This document shows, in pieces, positions 1 to 7,837 of a DNA stretch of 64,000 nucleotides. The notes beneath the pieces are model-generated. The model did no database searches and was not told the DNA's origin. It saw nothing but the letters and a program-made list of their open reading frames with translations. The stretch lies in the NCBI RefSeq assembly GCF_031457275.1, contig NZ_JAVDWH010000001.1:682001-746000 (forward strand), read 5' to 3'. The stretch's first letter is position 1. The number at the start of each line of letters is the position of its first letter. A program made the position numbers and the translations under genes. Source of the DNA: Aeromicrobium panaciterrae (GTDB lineage Bacteria > Actinomycetota > Actinomycetes > Propionibacteriales > Nocardioidaceae).

Positions 1-30
1 GACCCGGCAGCTTCTTAAAGCCACCGGGTC
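1..30 (-). terminator. possible hairpin downstream of vdh
   Basis: GACCCGG at 1-7 pairs with CCGGGTC at 24-30, with an inner GCTT/AAGC pairing. It lies 39 nt past the valine dehydrogenase stop on the minus strand. There is no clear U-tract and the window edge cuts off context, so the terminator role is tentative. Confidence 0.35.
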
Positions 31-68
31 GTTCCCAAACGATCTTGCCTAGCTTCGCAGCGCGGCGC

Positions 69-1157
69 CTAGGACTTAGGCAGCCACACCGAACGCAGTC
101 GGCCTACTTCGCGCATGCGCTGTTCCGCCACGCGATCGGCAGCCACCGCCGGTGTCACGCCTTCGCTCTTGGCGTGCTCAAGCACGCTAAGCGTCGTGTC
201 GTAGATCTTCGCTGCCCGCACCTTGGCGCGGTCGAAGTTGAAGCCTTCGAGCTCGTCGGCGACCTGTACGAGACCGCCTGCGTTGACGCAGTAGTCGGGC
301 GCGTACGTGATGCCGTGCTCTTCGAGCAGTTTGTCGATGCCTTCGTGGGCGAGCTGGTTGTTGGCAGCACCGCAGACGATCTTGGCCGACAGGACACCCA
401 CGACTTCGTCGTCGAGTGCGCCGCCCAGCGCGCACGGTGCGTAGATGTCGAGCGGCTCCCGGACGAGCGCTGCCGTGTCGGCGACGACCCGGATCTCGGG
501 GTGCTTCTCCTTGAGCGCTTCGACGGCGGGTGCGTAGACGTCGGTGACGACGACATTCGCCTTCTCCTCGAGAAGCAGCCCAACGAGGTGACGGCCAACC
601 TTGCCGACGCCGGCCACGCCGACGGTCTTGCCGGCGAGCGAAGCGTCGCCCCATACGTGGAACGCGCTCGCGCGCATGCCCTGGTAGACACCGAAGGCGG
701 TGAGGACCGACGAGTCACCGGCACCGCCGTGCTCGACAGTTCGACCGGTCACGAAGTCGCACTCGCGGGCGATGATGTCCATGTCGGGGCTGAACGTGCC
801 GACGTCGCACGCCGTGTAATAGCGGCCGTTGATCGACTGCACGAAGCGTCCGTACGCGCGCAGCAGGGCCTCAGACTTGAGGGTGTTCGGGTCACCAATG
901 ATGACGGCCTTGCCGCCACCGAGATCGAGACCCGCGAGAGCCGCCTTGTAGGCCATGCCCTGCGAAAGATTGAGGACGTCGGCGAGAGCTTCCTGCTCTG
1001 AGCCGTACGGATAGAAGCGCGTTCCGCCGAGCGCTGGGCCCAGGGCGGTGGAGTAGATCGCGATGATGGCCTTGAGGCCGGATGCTTCGTCGTGGCAGAA
1101 CACGACTTGCTCGTGCTCGGTGCCAAAGGCTGACGGTGGGGTGCTGGAGTCGGTCAC
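69..1157 (-). CDS. vdh: valine (branched-chain amino acid) dehydrogenase
   Basis: Glu/Leu/Phe/Val dehydrogenase family enzyme of 362 aa, oxidatively deaminating a branched-chain amino acid with NAD. The N-terminal domain has the glycine-rich substrate region and two lysines at about 71 and 83 (GGGK), where leucine dehydrogenase has its catalytic pair. A Rossmann domain follows with [12 protein letters not shown] near residue 180. GTG at 1157 is preferred because a purine-rich AAGAGAG lies upstream; ATG at 1208 or 1244 would add non-conserved residues. The exact amino-acid preference (Val versus Leu) cannot be read from sequence. It diverges from the gene at 1277 across a palindromic promoter. 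Confidence 0.87.
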   Translation of the reverse strand: MTDSSTPPSAFGTEHEQVVFCHDEASGLKAIIAIYSTALGPALGGTRFYPYGSEQEALADVLNLSQGMAYKAALAGLDLGGGKAVIIGDPNTLKSEALLRAYGRFVQSINGRYYTACDVGTFSPDMDIIARECDFVTGRTVEHGGAGDSSVLTAFGVYQGMRASAFHVWGDASLAGKTVGVAGVGKVGRHLVGLLLEEKANVVVTDVYAPAVEALKEKHPEIRVVADTAALVREPLDIYAPCALGGALDDEVVGVLSAKIVCGAANNQLAHEGIDKLLEEHGITYAPDYCVNAGGLVQVADELEGFNFDRAKVRAAKIYDTTLSVLEHAKSEGVTPAVAADRVAEQRMREVGRLRSVWLPKS

Positions 1158-1210
1158 GGTAGTGCTCTCTTGTAGAAGTGGCGAATGTGCGTTGGTGGGC
1201 ACATCCATCG

Positions 1211-1238
1211 TTCGAACCACGGGGTGGTGTGGTTCGAA
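1211..1238. promoter_or_regulatory. 10-bp inverted repeat operator candidate
   Basis: TTCGAACCAC (1211-1220) and GTGGTTCGAA (1229-1238) form a perfect inverted repeat with an 8-nt spacer. It sits in the divergent promoter between vdh and the small membrane protein gene. It looks like a dimeric regulator site; the regulator is unknown. Confidence 0.5.
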
Positions 1239-1276
1239 ACACATTCTACGCGTGTTCCAAGCCCTACATTGACCCC

Positions 1277-1597
1277 ATGACTGAGCGAACCTTCAAGGCC
1301 GGACTTCTCGGCATCGCAGCCCTTTTCATCGTGTTGTTCGTCGTGATCCTGGCGCCTGAGGTCAAGGACCTCACCTTCGGTGACGCGATCGACGACATGT
1401 TCGGAACTCCCGTCGCCTCGGGCGTCGCCACCGACATCCTGCTGACGTACGCAGCGCTCTTCCTGTGGGTCGTCTACGAAGCGGTGACCAAGAAGGTGCG
1501 TCGCGGATGGATTGCCCTCCTGCTCGGCGCAGTCGGCGTGGCCGTCGCGCTGCCGGCGTACCTGATCATCCGGATGAATCAGGTCAAAGAGTCCTAG
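1277..1597 (+). CDS. small membrane protein, unknown function
   Basis: Predicted 106-aa integral membrane protein with three hydrophobic segments: near the N-terminus ([16 protein letters not shown]), in the middle ([14 protein letters not shown]), and near the C-terminus ([20 protein letters not shown]). I recognise no family motif. ATG at 1277 is chosen because an upstream in-frame ATG at 1178 would run through the divergent promoter palindrome. Its stop shares a CTAG tetranucleotide with the stop of the convergent SDR gene. Confidence 0.7.
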   Translation: MTERTFKAGLLGIAALFIVLFVVILAPEVKDLTFGDAIDDMFGTPVASGVATDILLTYAALFLWVVYEAVTKKVRRGWIALLLGAVGVAVALPAYLIIRMNQVKES

Positions 1598-2394
1598 TCC
1601 TTGACGCGTTTGGCCAGTGACTTGTCCATGCGCCGAAAGAGCGGCTGAGATGCCTTGGTGACAACGCCCGGGAGTGCGGCCATGCCGAGCTCGCCCATCG
1701 TGCCGGCGAAGCTGGTGACTCGTGTCGGTTTGTCGACAATTGCCTTGACGAGCCAGTTGGCCGCCTTGTTGGCGCTCAACATCGGCATGGCCTGATAGAT
1801 GTGCGTGGCCGTCGACATCTCGGTGCGGACCATGGGGAAGTAGACGACGGTTGACGTGATGCCCTTGTGGCCGAGCTCAGCGGTCAGCGACCGGGTGAAC
1901 GACTCGAGGGCCGCCTTGCTGGCGAGGTAAGCGGAGAACAACGGGATCGGAACCTGTGTCGACATGCTCGACGAGATGACAACGTGTCCGTGGCCCTGCT
2001 CCACGAAACGGGGCACCAAGGCGAGTGTCAGCCTGACGGCGCCAAAGTAATTGATCGCCATCGTGCGCTCGTAGTCGTGGGCGCGATCGACCGAGTCGAG
2101 AATCGGTCGGCGAATCGAGCGGCCCGCGTTGTTGATCAGTCCGTCGATCCGCGGATGCTCGGCGAGCAGCTGCTTGGCGACGGTGTCTGCAGCGTCAGGA
2201 TCCGAAAGGTCGACCGCGTACGTATGAGCCACGCCGCCCTCAGCCTCGATGCTCTCGCGAACCTCGGCGAGCTGATCCTCCCGCCTGGCCAGCAGGCATA
2301 CGGTCGCACCAAGGCGGGCGAGCTTCCGCGCGGCTTCGGCGCCGATACCGCTCGACGAGCCGGTGATGACGACGGTCTGACCTGCAAGCTTCAT
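1594..2394 (-). CDS. SDR family oxidoreductase
   Basis: Classical short-chain dehydrogenase of 266 aa. It carries the cofactor motif TGSSSGIG at residues 11-18, NNAG in the middle, and the catalytic Tyr-Lys in YLASK. The extended C-terminus with basic and hydrophobic residues resembles lipid- or steroid-acting SDRs; the substrate is unknown. Its start overlaps the stop of the upstream TetR gene by 4 nt (ATGA), so the two are probably co-transcribed and the regulator may control it. Confidence 0.85.
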   Translation of the reverse strand: MKLAGQTVVITGSSSGIGAEAARKLARLGATVCLLARREDQLAEVRESIEAEGGVAHTYAVDLSDPDAADTVAKQLLAEHPRIDGLINNAGRSIRRPILDSVDRAHDYERTMAINYFGAVRLTLALVPRFVEQGHGHVVISSSMSTQVPIPLFSAYLASKAALESFTRSLTAELGHKGITSTVVYFPMVRTEMSTATHIYQAMPMLSANKAANWLVKAIVDKPTRVTSFAGTMGELGMAALPGVVTKASQPLFRRMDKSLAKRVKD

Positions 2395-3002
2395 TCGCTG
2401 TCCCCAAAGAGTGCGGCGAGCAGTCGCATACAGCGCTGCATCATCTGCTCAGCTGTTTCAGTTGGATGGTCGAGCCACCAGTCCATCAGCGAATCCACGA
2501 TGCCGAGCCAGACGGTGGTCATCGCGGAGATATCGAGCTCATCGGTATTGCCGGCGAGTGTCATGAGCTCGGCAACGCCTTCCTCGGCGAGTTTGCCGAT
2601 GCGGTCGGCGTACAAGGCGACGGAGTCTGCGATCGGGCCGGTGCTAGGCGCCGTCGGATCGAAGAACAGGCGCCACAAGTAGGGCTGGGGCTCAAGAAGT
2701 GTGAACATGCCGCCGAGAGTCTGCATACCGCGCTCGATACCGACGGCGTCGCCGCGGGCGATCCGCTCGATCTCCTCGGCCACGATCGCGCCGCCTCGGT
2801 CGAGGCATGCTTCGTACAGGCCCTCTTTGGAGCCGAAGTAGTTGTAGATCAGCGGCTTGGAGATGCCGGCCTTCTCGGCGATGGTGGCAACCGACGTGCC
2901 GGCGAACCCGTCCGTACCGAATTGTGCGGAGGCGATCTCAAGGATCTGACTCTCGCGGTCGAGGCGGGGGACACCCTTGGTGCCTGCATTCGGTCTGGCC
3001 AC
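2391..3002 (-). CDS. TetR family transcriptional regulator
   Basis: 203-aa repressor-type protein. The N-terminal helix-turn-helix is recognisable in the stretch GTSVATIAEKAGISKPLIYN followed by YFGSKEGLY (about residues 35-65), and a ligand-binding helical domain fills the rest. It is divergent from the fatty acid hydroxylase gene at 3077 and overlaps the SDR gene downstream. A GGTAA-C-TTACC palindrome in the shared promoter is a likely operator. The ligand is not predictable; a fatty or sterol-like lipid would fit its neighbours. Confidence 0.88.
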   Translation of the reverse strand: MARPNAGTKGVPRLDRESQILEIASAQFGTDGFAGTSVATIAEKAGISKPLIYNYFGSKEGLYEACLDRGGAIVAEEIERIARGDAVGIERGMQTLGGMFTLLEPQPYLWRLFFDPTAPSTGPIADSVALYADRIGKLAEEGVAELMTLAGNTDELDISAMTTVWLGIVDSLMDWWLDHPTETAEQMMQRCMRLLAALFGDSE

Positions 3003-3032
3003 AAAAAGAGTCTAGCGGCATTGTATGAACTT

Positions 3033-3048
3033 GTGGTAACTTACCCAC
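3033..3048. promoter_or_regulatory. TetR operator candidate
   Basis: GTGGTAACTTACCCAC has perfect GGTAA/TTACC arms around one central base. It lies between the divergent TetR gene and the hydroxylase gene, as expected for autoregulation. Confidence 0.45.
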
Positions 3049-3076
3049 GAGTCATATACCGCGAGAGAGTGAATCA

Positions 3077-3976
3077 ATGAACGAACTGCTTGACCCACTC
3101 AAGAATCCGACGATCGTCGCAGCGCCGTTCTTCGTGCTGACCCTGCTCATCGAGCTCGCCGCGTTCAAGTTCCTTGAGACCGATGACGAGGACTTGCGCG
3201 GCTACGAAGGCAAGGACGCCCGCACGAGCATCCTGATGGGCGTTGGTTCACTGGTGTCGAGTGCACTCTTCAAAGCCGGCACGCTGGTCGTGTTCGTCGC
3301 AGCGAGCGTCTACATCGCACCGTGGCACCTCCCGACCGACACCTGGTGGTACTGGGTCGCCTTGATCCTGGGCCTCGACCTGTCGTTCTATCTCAACCAT
3401 CGCTTCGTCCATCGCGTACGCATCGGCTGGGCGGCGCACCAGGCACATCACTCGAGCGAGTACTTCAACTTCTCCACCGCGCTGCGTCAGAAGTGGAACC
3501 CGTGGGCCGATGCACTCTTCTGGCTGCCGTTCCCGCTGTTGGGCTTCGAGCCGTGGACGCTCTACATCGCGTTCTCGTTCAATTTGATCTATCAATTCTT
3601 CACCCACACCGAGCGCATCGGCTTCCTGTGGACGCCGATCGAGTTCGTCATGAACACCCCGTCGCACCACCGCGTGCATCACGGCAGCGATCCGGAGTAC
3701 CTCGACAAGAACTACGCCGGCATTTTCATCATCTGGGACCGCATGTTCGGCACGTTCCAGAAGGAGCTTCACCGCCCGACGTACGGACTCACGGTGCCTG
3801 TCGACACCTACAACGTGCTGCGACTGCAGTACGGCGCGTTCGCTGAGCTGTTCCGCGACGTGCACAACGCGACCCGCTGGCGCGACAAGCTCGGCTACGT
3901 TTTCATGCCGCCGGGCTGGCACCCGGGCGAGAAGCGTTCGGAGGCCGAGCAGCCTCGCGAGATGTCCAACGCGTGA
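3077..3976 (+). CDS. sterol desaturase / fatty acid hydroxylase family membrane enzyme
   Basis: 299-aa membrane di-iron oxygenase of the fatty acid hydroxylase superfamily. The histidine boxes are present: HRFVH, HQAHH and HHRVHH, placed between and after hydrophobic segments. The reaction would be O2-dependent hydroxylation or desaturation of a lipid at the membrane; the substrate is unknown. ATG 3077 follows a GAGAGAG ribosome-binding region. It is divergently paired with a TetR regulator and overlaps the next gene by 4 nt (GTGA), suggesting a two-gene operon. Confidence 0.85.
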   Translation: MNELLDPLKNPTIVAAPFFVLTLLIELAAFKFLETDDEDLRGYEGKDARTSILMGVGSLVSSALFKAGTLVVFVAASVYIAPWHLPTDTWWYWVALILGLDLSFYLNHRFVHRVRIGWAAHQAHHSSEYFNFSTALRQKWNPWADALFWLPFPLLGFEPWTLYIAFSFNLIYQFFTHTERIGFLWTPIEFVMNTPSHHRVHHGSDPEYLDKNYAGIFIIWDRMFGTFQKELHRPTYGLTVPVDTYNVLRLQYGAFAELFRDVHNATRWRDKLGYVFMPPGWHPGEKRSEAEQPREMSNA

Positions 3977-4551
3977 AGCGGTTCGCTCTGGTCGCCGGTG
4001 TCTCGGCGATCTTCCTGACGCTGTGCGATCAGCTGTTTCACGTTCGTACGGACACGCTCGTCTATCACTGGGATCCGCAGGTTCTTGGCCAGACGATCAT
4101 CGTGCCGTTGACCTTCCTGCTGGCGACGGTCTCGATGCTCGACACGAGCCTGCGTGTCAACGGCGTAGCGCCACGCTCGACGAGCAGCAACGGGGTGATG
4201 GCGAGCCTCGCGATCGTCACCTCTGTGTACCTCATCTCGGGGTTTGTCGATCAGAAGTACTCCGTCGCGTACGCGTTGGCATTGCTCGCAACGTGGGCGA
4301 TCCGAGTCGTACGTCGCGGCGAGCCCGCGATCGTCCTCGGCTCGGCAATCTTGATCGCGGTCGGCGGCGTGCTCGGCGAGGCGGCGCTGTCAGCAGTCGG
4401 CGAGTTCAGCTATCTGCAGCCAGACGTGATTGGGGTGCCGTGGTGGCTGTTCCCGCTCTACTTGCACGGCGCACTGGCCGCCCGTGACGTCGCTTCGACG
4501 GTAGTTTTACGACATGAGACCTCTCCGGTACTCCATCAACCTCTCCCTTGA
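3973..4551 (+). CDS. multi-pass membrane protein, unknown function
   Basis: 192-aa protein with about five to six hydrophobic segments, starting with GTG at 3973 inside the stop of the hydroxylase gene. The first segment (LVAGVSAIFLTLCDQLF) is signal-like. A conserved-looking GVPWWLFPLYLHGALAARD lies near the C-terminus. The translational overlap suggests it works with the lipid hydroxylase, perhaps as a partner subunit, but that is inference. Its end overlaps the next gene by 38 nt, longer than usual for this window. Confidence 0.7.
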   Translation: MKRFALVAGVSAIFLTLCDQLFHVRTDTLVYHWDPQVLGQTIIVPLTFLLATVSMLDTSLRVNGVAPRSTSSNGVMASLAIVTSVYLISGFVDQKYSVAYALALLATWAIRVVRRGEPAIVLGSAILIAVGGVLGEAALSAVGEFSYLQPDVIGVPWWLFPLYLHGALAARDVASTVVLRHETSPVLHQPLP

Positions 4552-5056
4552 CGGGTGCTGTGATCACACGGCACTCTCGCCGACCGAGGACATGCACCGG
4601 TTCGCCACCGAGATGATCGGTCGCGCCGATGCGCTGCTGTTCGGCCGCGTGACATACGAGCTGATGGAGGCTGGTTGGCGGGGGCCAACACCACCAGGCA
4701 GACCTGCCTGGATGGAGCCGTTCGCCAAGACCATCAACGAGGCCAAGAAGTACGTCGTGTCGAGCACTCTGGAGAGTGTCGACTGGAACTCGGAGCTCGT
4801 GCGCGGGGATCTCGCCGCATTTGTGCAGGACCTCAAGCAGCAGCCGGGCGACGCGATATACACCGGCGGCGTGACTCTCCCGATGGCGTTGGCGGAGCTC
4901 GGGCTGATCGATCAGTACGAGTTCTTTGTGCAGCCCGAGCTCGCGGGCCATGGTCGAAGGTTCTTTGAGGGGCTCGCTGAGCACGTTGAGTTGAAGCTCA
5001 TCGGAAGCAAGGAGTACGAGTCGGGAGCGGTGGCACTGAGCTACGTACCTGCCTAA
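4514..5056 (+). CDS. dihydrofolate reductase-like (RibD C-terminal fold) protein
   Basis: 180-aa protein of the RibD_C/YyaP family, NADPH-binding folds resembling dihydrofolate reductase but usually of unknown substrate. Typical features are the start MRPLRYSINLSLDGC, the FGRVTYELM segment near residue 50, and IYTGGVTLPMALAELGLIDQY in the C-terminal half. It overlaps the upstream membrane gene by 38 nt and ends in a 4-nt stop overlap with the convergent SDR gene. It is unlikely to be the housekeeping FolA, which has different substrate-loop motifs. Confidence 0.8.
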   Translation: MRPLRYSINLSLDGCCDHTALSPTEDMHRFATEMIGRADALLFGRVTYELMEAGWRGPTPPGRPAWMEPFAKTINEAKKYVVSSTLESVDWNSELVRGDLAAFVQDLKQQPGDAIYTGGVTLPMALAELGLIDQYEFFVQPELAGHGRRFFEGLAEHVELKLIGSKEYESGAVALSYVPA

Positions 5057-5808
5057 AGGCCGCGGATCAGCCCGCCGTCCACAGGGAGCATCGTGCCGGT
5101 GATGAAGCCAGCCGCGGGTGAGAGCAGGAAGGCAGCGGCTCGGCCGAACTCCTCGGGCTTGCCGTACCGGCGAAGTGGGATCGCGGCTTCGTTGGCTGCG
5201 CGTGCTGCAACTGGATCAGCGGCGAGGGCGTCGAGCTCACGTACGCGATCGGTGTCGACCCGCCCGGGCAAGAGGCCGTTGACGCGTATGCCGCGCGGCC
5301 CGAGCTCGTCTGCGAGTGTCTTGGCAGCCATCGCGAGGCCAGGTCGGAGCCCGTTGGAGATGGCGAGGTTGGCGACGGGCATCTTGGCTGAGGACGACAG
5401 AACGAACGCGATGGAGCCACCGTCCTCAAGCTCGGTCGCGATTGCGGTGGCCAGCCTGATGGAGCCGAGGAACACAGACTCGAATGCGCCCCGCCATTCA
5501 TCCTCGGTGCGCTCCATCAGCAGTCCCGCTGGCGGGCCGCCGACGCTGATCAGCGCGCCGTCGAGGCCGCCGAACGTGTCGCGGGCAGCTGCAATCAGTC
5601 GTGCCGGGGTCTCGGGATCCGAGTTGTCCGACGCGACGCCTGTCGCATTGGCGCCGAGCTCGGCAACGGTACGGTCGACGGACTCCGGAGATCGCGAGGA
5701 GATGACGACCTTCGCGCCATCGGCGACCAGTACCTTGGCGGTGGCAAGGCCGAGCCCGCCGGTCGCTCCGGTGAGGATGTACGTACGGTCAGCGAGTCCG
5801 AGGTCCAT
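5053..5808 (-). CDS. SDR family oxidoreductase lacking the canonical active-site Tyr
   Basis: 251-aa short-chain dehydrogenase with a clear cofactor motif (TGATGGLG near residue 14) and a typical C-terminus (TGTMLPVDGGL). In the active-site region SNGLRPGLAMAAK, the residue four before the conserved Lys is Ala rather than Tyr. Catalysis must therefore differ from the YxxxK mechanism, or the protein is a non-classical SDR subgroup. Directly upstream on the same strand is the ArsR gene (9-nt gap), so it may be co-transcribed with arsenic regulation, although an arsenic role is unproven. Confidence 0.82.
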   Translation of the reverse strand: MDLGLADRTYILTGATGGLGLATAKVLVADGAKVVISSRSPESVDRTVAELGANATGVASDNSDPETPARLIAAARDTFGGLDGALISVGGPPAGLLMERTEDEWRGAFESVFLGSIRLATAIATELEDGGSIAFVLSSSAKMPVANLAISNGLRPGLAMAAKTLADELGPRGIRVNGLLPGRVDTDRVRELDALAADPVAARAANEAAIPLRRYGKPEEFGRAAAFLLSPAAGFITGTMLPVDGGLIRGL

Positions 5809-5817
5809 GCCCCCACA

Positions 5818-6159
5818 TTAGAGCTCGAGATCCGCCTTCAACGTGCGCAGCCCTTCGTCGGCAACGCGGTACCAAGCCCACGTGCCTCGGCGCTCGCGCG
5901 TCAACAGGCCAGCGTCGACGAGGATGCGCAGGTGGTGGCTGACGGTGGGCTGGGACAGTTTCACGGTGTCAGTGAGGTCGCATACGCACGCTTCGTCGCG
6001 ACCGGCGCCGGCGACCAGGTGGAGCAGCTGCACGCGAGTGGGATCGGCGAGCGCCTTGAACCGGGCGGCCTTGGCTTCGGCATCCGTTGTCGAGAGTGCT
6101 GAGGGCAGGTCGCTGCAGCAGCTCACGTTCTCGACCACGGGCAACAGCTCGGTCTTCAT
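5818..6159 (-). CDS. arsR: ArsR-type arsenite-responsive repressor
   Basis: 113-aa winged-helix repressor. From ATG 6159, the adjacent cysteines are residues 14 and 15, with a further Cys pair in ACVCDL at the helix entering the DNA-binding domain. This matches the Corynebacterium glutamicum ArsR layout (Cys15, Cys16, Cys55), which senses As(III). The HTH is LSQPTVSHHLRILVDAGLL. An upstream ATG at 6186 is rejected because it lies inside the operator palindrome. It is divergent from the aquaporin-arsC pair and should repress both directions. Confidence 0.92.
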   Translation of the reverse strand: MKTELLPVVENVSCCSDLPSALSTTDAEAKAARFKALADPTRVQLLHLVAGAGRDEACVCDLTDTVKLSQPTVSHHLRILVDAGLLTRERRGTWAWYRVADEGLRTLKADLEL

Positions 6160-6170
6160 CGCGCCTCCTG

Positions 6171-6188
6171 TATTGACAAACATCAATA
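6171..6188. promoter_or_regulatory. ArsR operator site 1
   Basis: TATTGA-CAAACA-TCAATA is a perfect 6-bp inverted repeat with a 6-nt spacer. It shares arm geometry with three other sites in the window (6205, 59756, 59792), all beside arsR genes. Confidence 0.7.
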
Positions 6189-6204
6189 TAGCAGGGCACG
6201 CTTA

Positions 6205-6222
6205 CATCGAACAACGTCGATG
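6205..6222. promoter_or_regulatory. ArsR operator site 2
   Basis: CATCGA-ACAACG-TCGATG is a second perfect 6-6-6 inverted repeat, 34 nt from site 1 (centre to centre). An in-frame upstream ATG for the aquaporin (6220) falls within it, arguing for the later start at 6250. Confidence 0.65.
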
Positions 6223-6235
6223 AAAGGACAGTGTC

Positions 6236-6265
6236 ATGGGTGGCTGCGAATGCGGTTGTTGCTGA
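6236..6265 (+). CDS. nine-residue cysteine-rich leader peptide candidate
   Basis: ATG at 6236 follows an AAAGGAC ribosome-binding site with a 6-nt gap, the best-placed site in this leader. The ORF reads MGGCECGCC then TGA. Four of nine residues are Cys, as CxC then CC, and the stop lies 13 nt past the aquaporin start at 6250, so translation of the two is likely coupled. Polycysteine uORFs acting as cysteine-responsive attenuators are known from mycobacteria. Here such a peptide could instead sense arsenite or cysteine status. Expression is unproven. Confidence 0.5.
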   Translation: MGGCECGCC

Positions 6266-6906
6266 ACTCGAGGAGGGCGGTCTTCGCCGAGTTCGTGGGG
6301 ACCGCCATCCTCATCATGGCCGTCGTTGGTTCTGGCATTGCCGCCCAACGACTCACGGCTGACATCGGACTCCAGCTCCTGATCAACGCCGTTGCGACGG
6401 TGCTGGCCCTCGGTGTCCTCATTGCGCTGTTCCTGCCGATCAGTGGCGCCCATTTCAACCCGGTCGTGAGCGCCGTGATGCTTGTACGCCGAGACCTGTC
6501 CGTCGGTCTCGCTGGCGCGTACGTCGTCGCTCAGGTCGCCGGGGGCGCGCTCGGCACTCTGATCTCCCACGCGATGTACGACCGATCGCTGGTCTCGACC
6601 TTCGACGGTGATCGGTCCGAAGCGGGGCTGTGGCTCGGCGAGATCATCGCCACCGCGGGTCTCGTGCTGGTCGTCCTGCTGGCATCTCGCGAGGTCGTCG
6701 CCGTGGCTGTGCCGGCCTGGATCGGCGCGGCCTACTTCTTCACTTCGTCCACGTCCTTCGCAAACCCAGCCGTGACGATCGCTCGAGCACTCACGGACTC
6801 CTTCTCGGGGATCCGTTGGGAAGACGTCCCGTGGTTTGTGCTCGCACAACTGCTGGGGGGCGCCATCGCTATCGTTCTCGCACGATCACTCAAGGAGATG
6901 CCGTGA
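6250..6906 (+). CDS. aqpS: aquaglyceroporin (MIP family), arsenic-operon type
   Basis: 218-aa channel with six hydrophobic segments and the two pore half-helix motifs GAHFNPVV and FANPAVT. In arsR-aqpS-arsC operons, such as in Sinorhizobium meliloti, the channel lets As(III), produced from arsenate by ArsC, leave the cell down its gradient; no ArsB/Acr3 pump is present here. ATG 6250 is preferred over ATG 6220, which lies inside an operator. Its stop overlaps the arsC GTG by 4 nt. The symbol is assigned by context. Confidence 0.85.
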   Translation: MRLLLNSRRAVFAEFVGTAILIMAVVGSGIAAQRLTADIGLQLLINAVATVLALGVLIALFLPISGAHFNPVVSAVMLVRRDLSVGLAGAYVVAQVAGGALGTLISHAMYDRSLVSTFDGDRSEAGLWLGEIIATAGLVLVVLLASREVVAVAVPAWIGAAYFFTSSTSFANPAVTIARALTDSFSGIRWEDVPWFVLAQLLGGAIAIVLARSLKEMP

Positions 6907-7292
6907 AACCAACGGTCTTGTTCGTATGCGTCCACAACGCTGGCCGCTCACAGATGGCTGCGGGCTTCTTGCAGCATCTGGGTGAGGGGCGCATCGAGGT
7001 ACTGTCGGCAGGATCGCAGCCCGCGGATTCGGTCAACCCTGCGGCGGTTGAAGCGATGGCTGAAGTTGGCATCGACATAGCGACCGAGCAGCCGAAGCTC
7101 TTGACGGACAGTGCTGTCCAGACGGCCGACGTGGTGATCACGATGGGCTGCGGCGACGAGTGCCCGTTCTATCCCGGCAAGCGCTACGAGGACTGGGTGC
7201 TCGACGATCCGGCCGGTCAGGGTGTCGAGGCCGTACGGCCGATTCGCGACGAGATCAAGGGGCGAGTCGAGGCTTTGATCGCCTCGCTTTAA
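6903..7292 (+). CDS. arsC: arsenate reductase, low-molecular-weight phosphatase type
   Basis: 129-aa ArsC reducing arsenate to arsenite. The catalytic P-loop CVHNAGRS (Cys9, Arg15) is the Cx5R motif of LMW tyrosine phosphatases. Two further cysteines in GCGDECP (83 and 87) could relay the disulfide to thioredoxin or mycothiol, and sequence alone does not decide which. The GTG start overlaps the aqpS stop. Its TAA overlaps the convergent gene's stop in a TTAA palindrome. Confidence 0.92.
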   Translation: MKPTVLFVCVHNAGRSQMAAGFLQHLGEGRIEVLSAGSQPADSVNPAAVEAMAEVGIDIATEQPKLLTDSAVQTADVVITMGCGDECPFYPGKRYEDWVLDDPAGQGVEAVRPIRDEIKGRVEALIASL

Positions 7293-7837
7293 CGCCTCTT
7301 GCGGGGCGGGTCGGGCTCGATCCGCAGGGTGTTGAGCGCCGTTGCGAGCATCTCGTAGTGGCCAGTCAGGAGCAGGAACTCGACGGAGCGTCGCTCGTCG
7401 AGATGCTCACGGAGCGCGGCCCAGCTGGCATCGCTGAGGTCCTTCTTGTCGTGGAGTTCGTCGACAGCGGTCAGCAGCGCAACCTCACGAGCATTCCAGT
7501 GCTTGTCAGTCGGGCCAACGGTGACAGCGGCGAGATCCTCCGGCGTCACGCCGGCCCGTGCGCCGATGCGCTCGTGGTGGGCGCGCTCGTACGCGCTACC
7601 GGCCAGGGTCGCGACGCGGAGGATGATCAGCTCGGTCTCGCGACGAGGCAGCTTGCCGCCCGGCATTAGACCGCCGGCAAACATCAGCCATCCCCAGAAC
7701 AGCCGCTTGGTGCGGCCGAGCACCAGGAACACCTGCGGTGGCTCAGTACCCATCGATCTGCCAGCCAGCTTGCTGAACCCCTTGATGAACGGGCTCGTCT
7801 GGCGCCAGTTGCCTGATGTGATGCGAGGTTCGCTCAT
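7289..7837 (-). CDS. carboxymuconolactone decarboxylase family protein
   Basis: 182-aa helical protein of the CMD/AhpD-like family. The diagnostic stretch is ETELIILRVATLAGSAYERAHHERIGARAG. It has the YExxHH form without the redox CxxC of true AhpD, so peroxidase activity is not expected; the reaction is unknown. ATG 7837 overlaps the upstream SDR stop by 4 nt (ATGA). A much longer in-frame extension was rejected since it runs inside the SDR gene. Co-transcription with the SDR suggests a shared catabolic role. Confidence 0.85.
   Translation of the reverse strand: MSEPRITSGNWRQTSPFIKGFSKLAGRSMGTEPPQVFLVLGRTKRLFWGWLMFAGGLMPGGKLPRRETELIILRVATLAGSAYERAHHERIGARAGVTPEDLAAVTVGPTDKHWNAREVALLTAVDELHDKKDLSDASWAALREHLDERRSVEFLLLTGHYEMLATALNTLRIEPDPPRKRR

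Noticed and set aside
6220..6249. Upstream start for the aquaporin at 6220
   Set aside because: The ATG is inside operator site 2 and has no ribosome-binding site; residues added are not membrane-channel-like.
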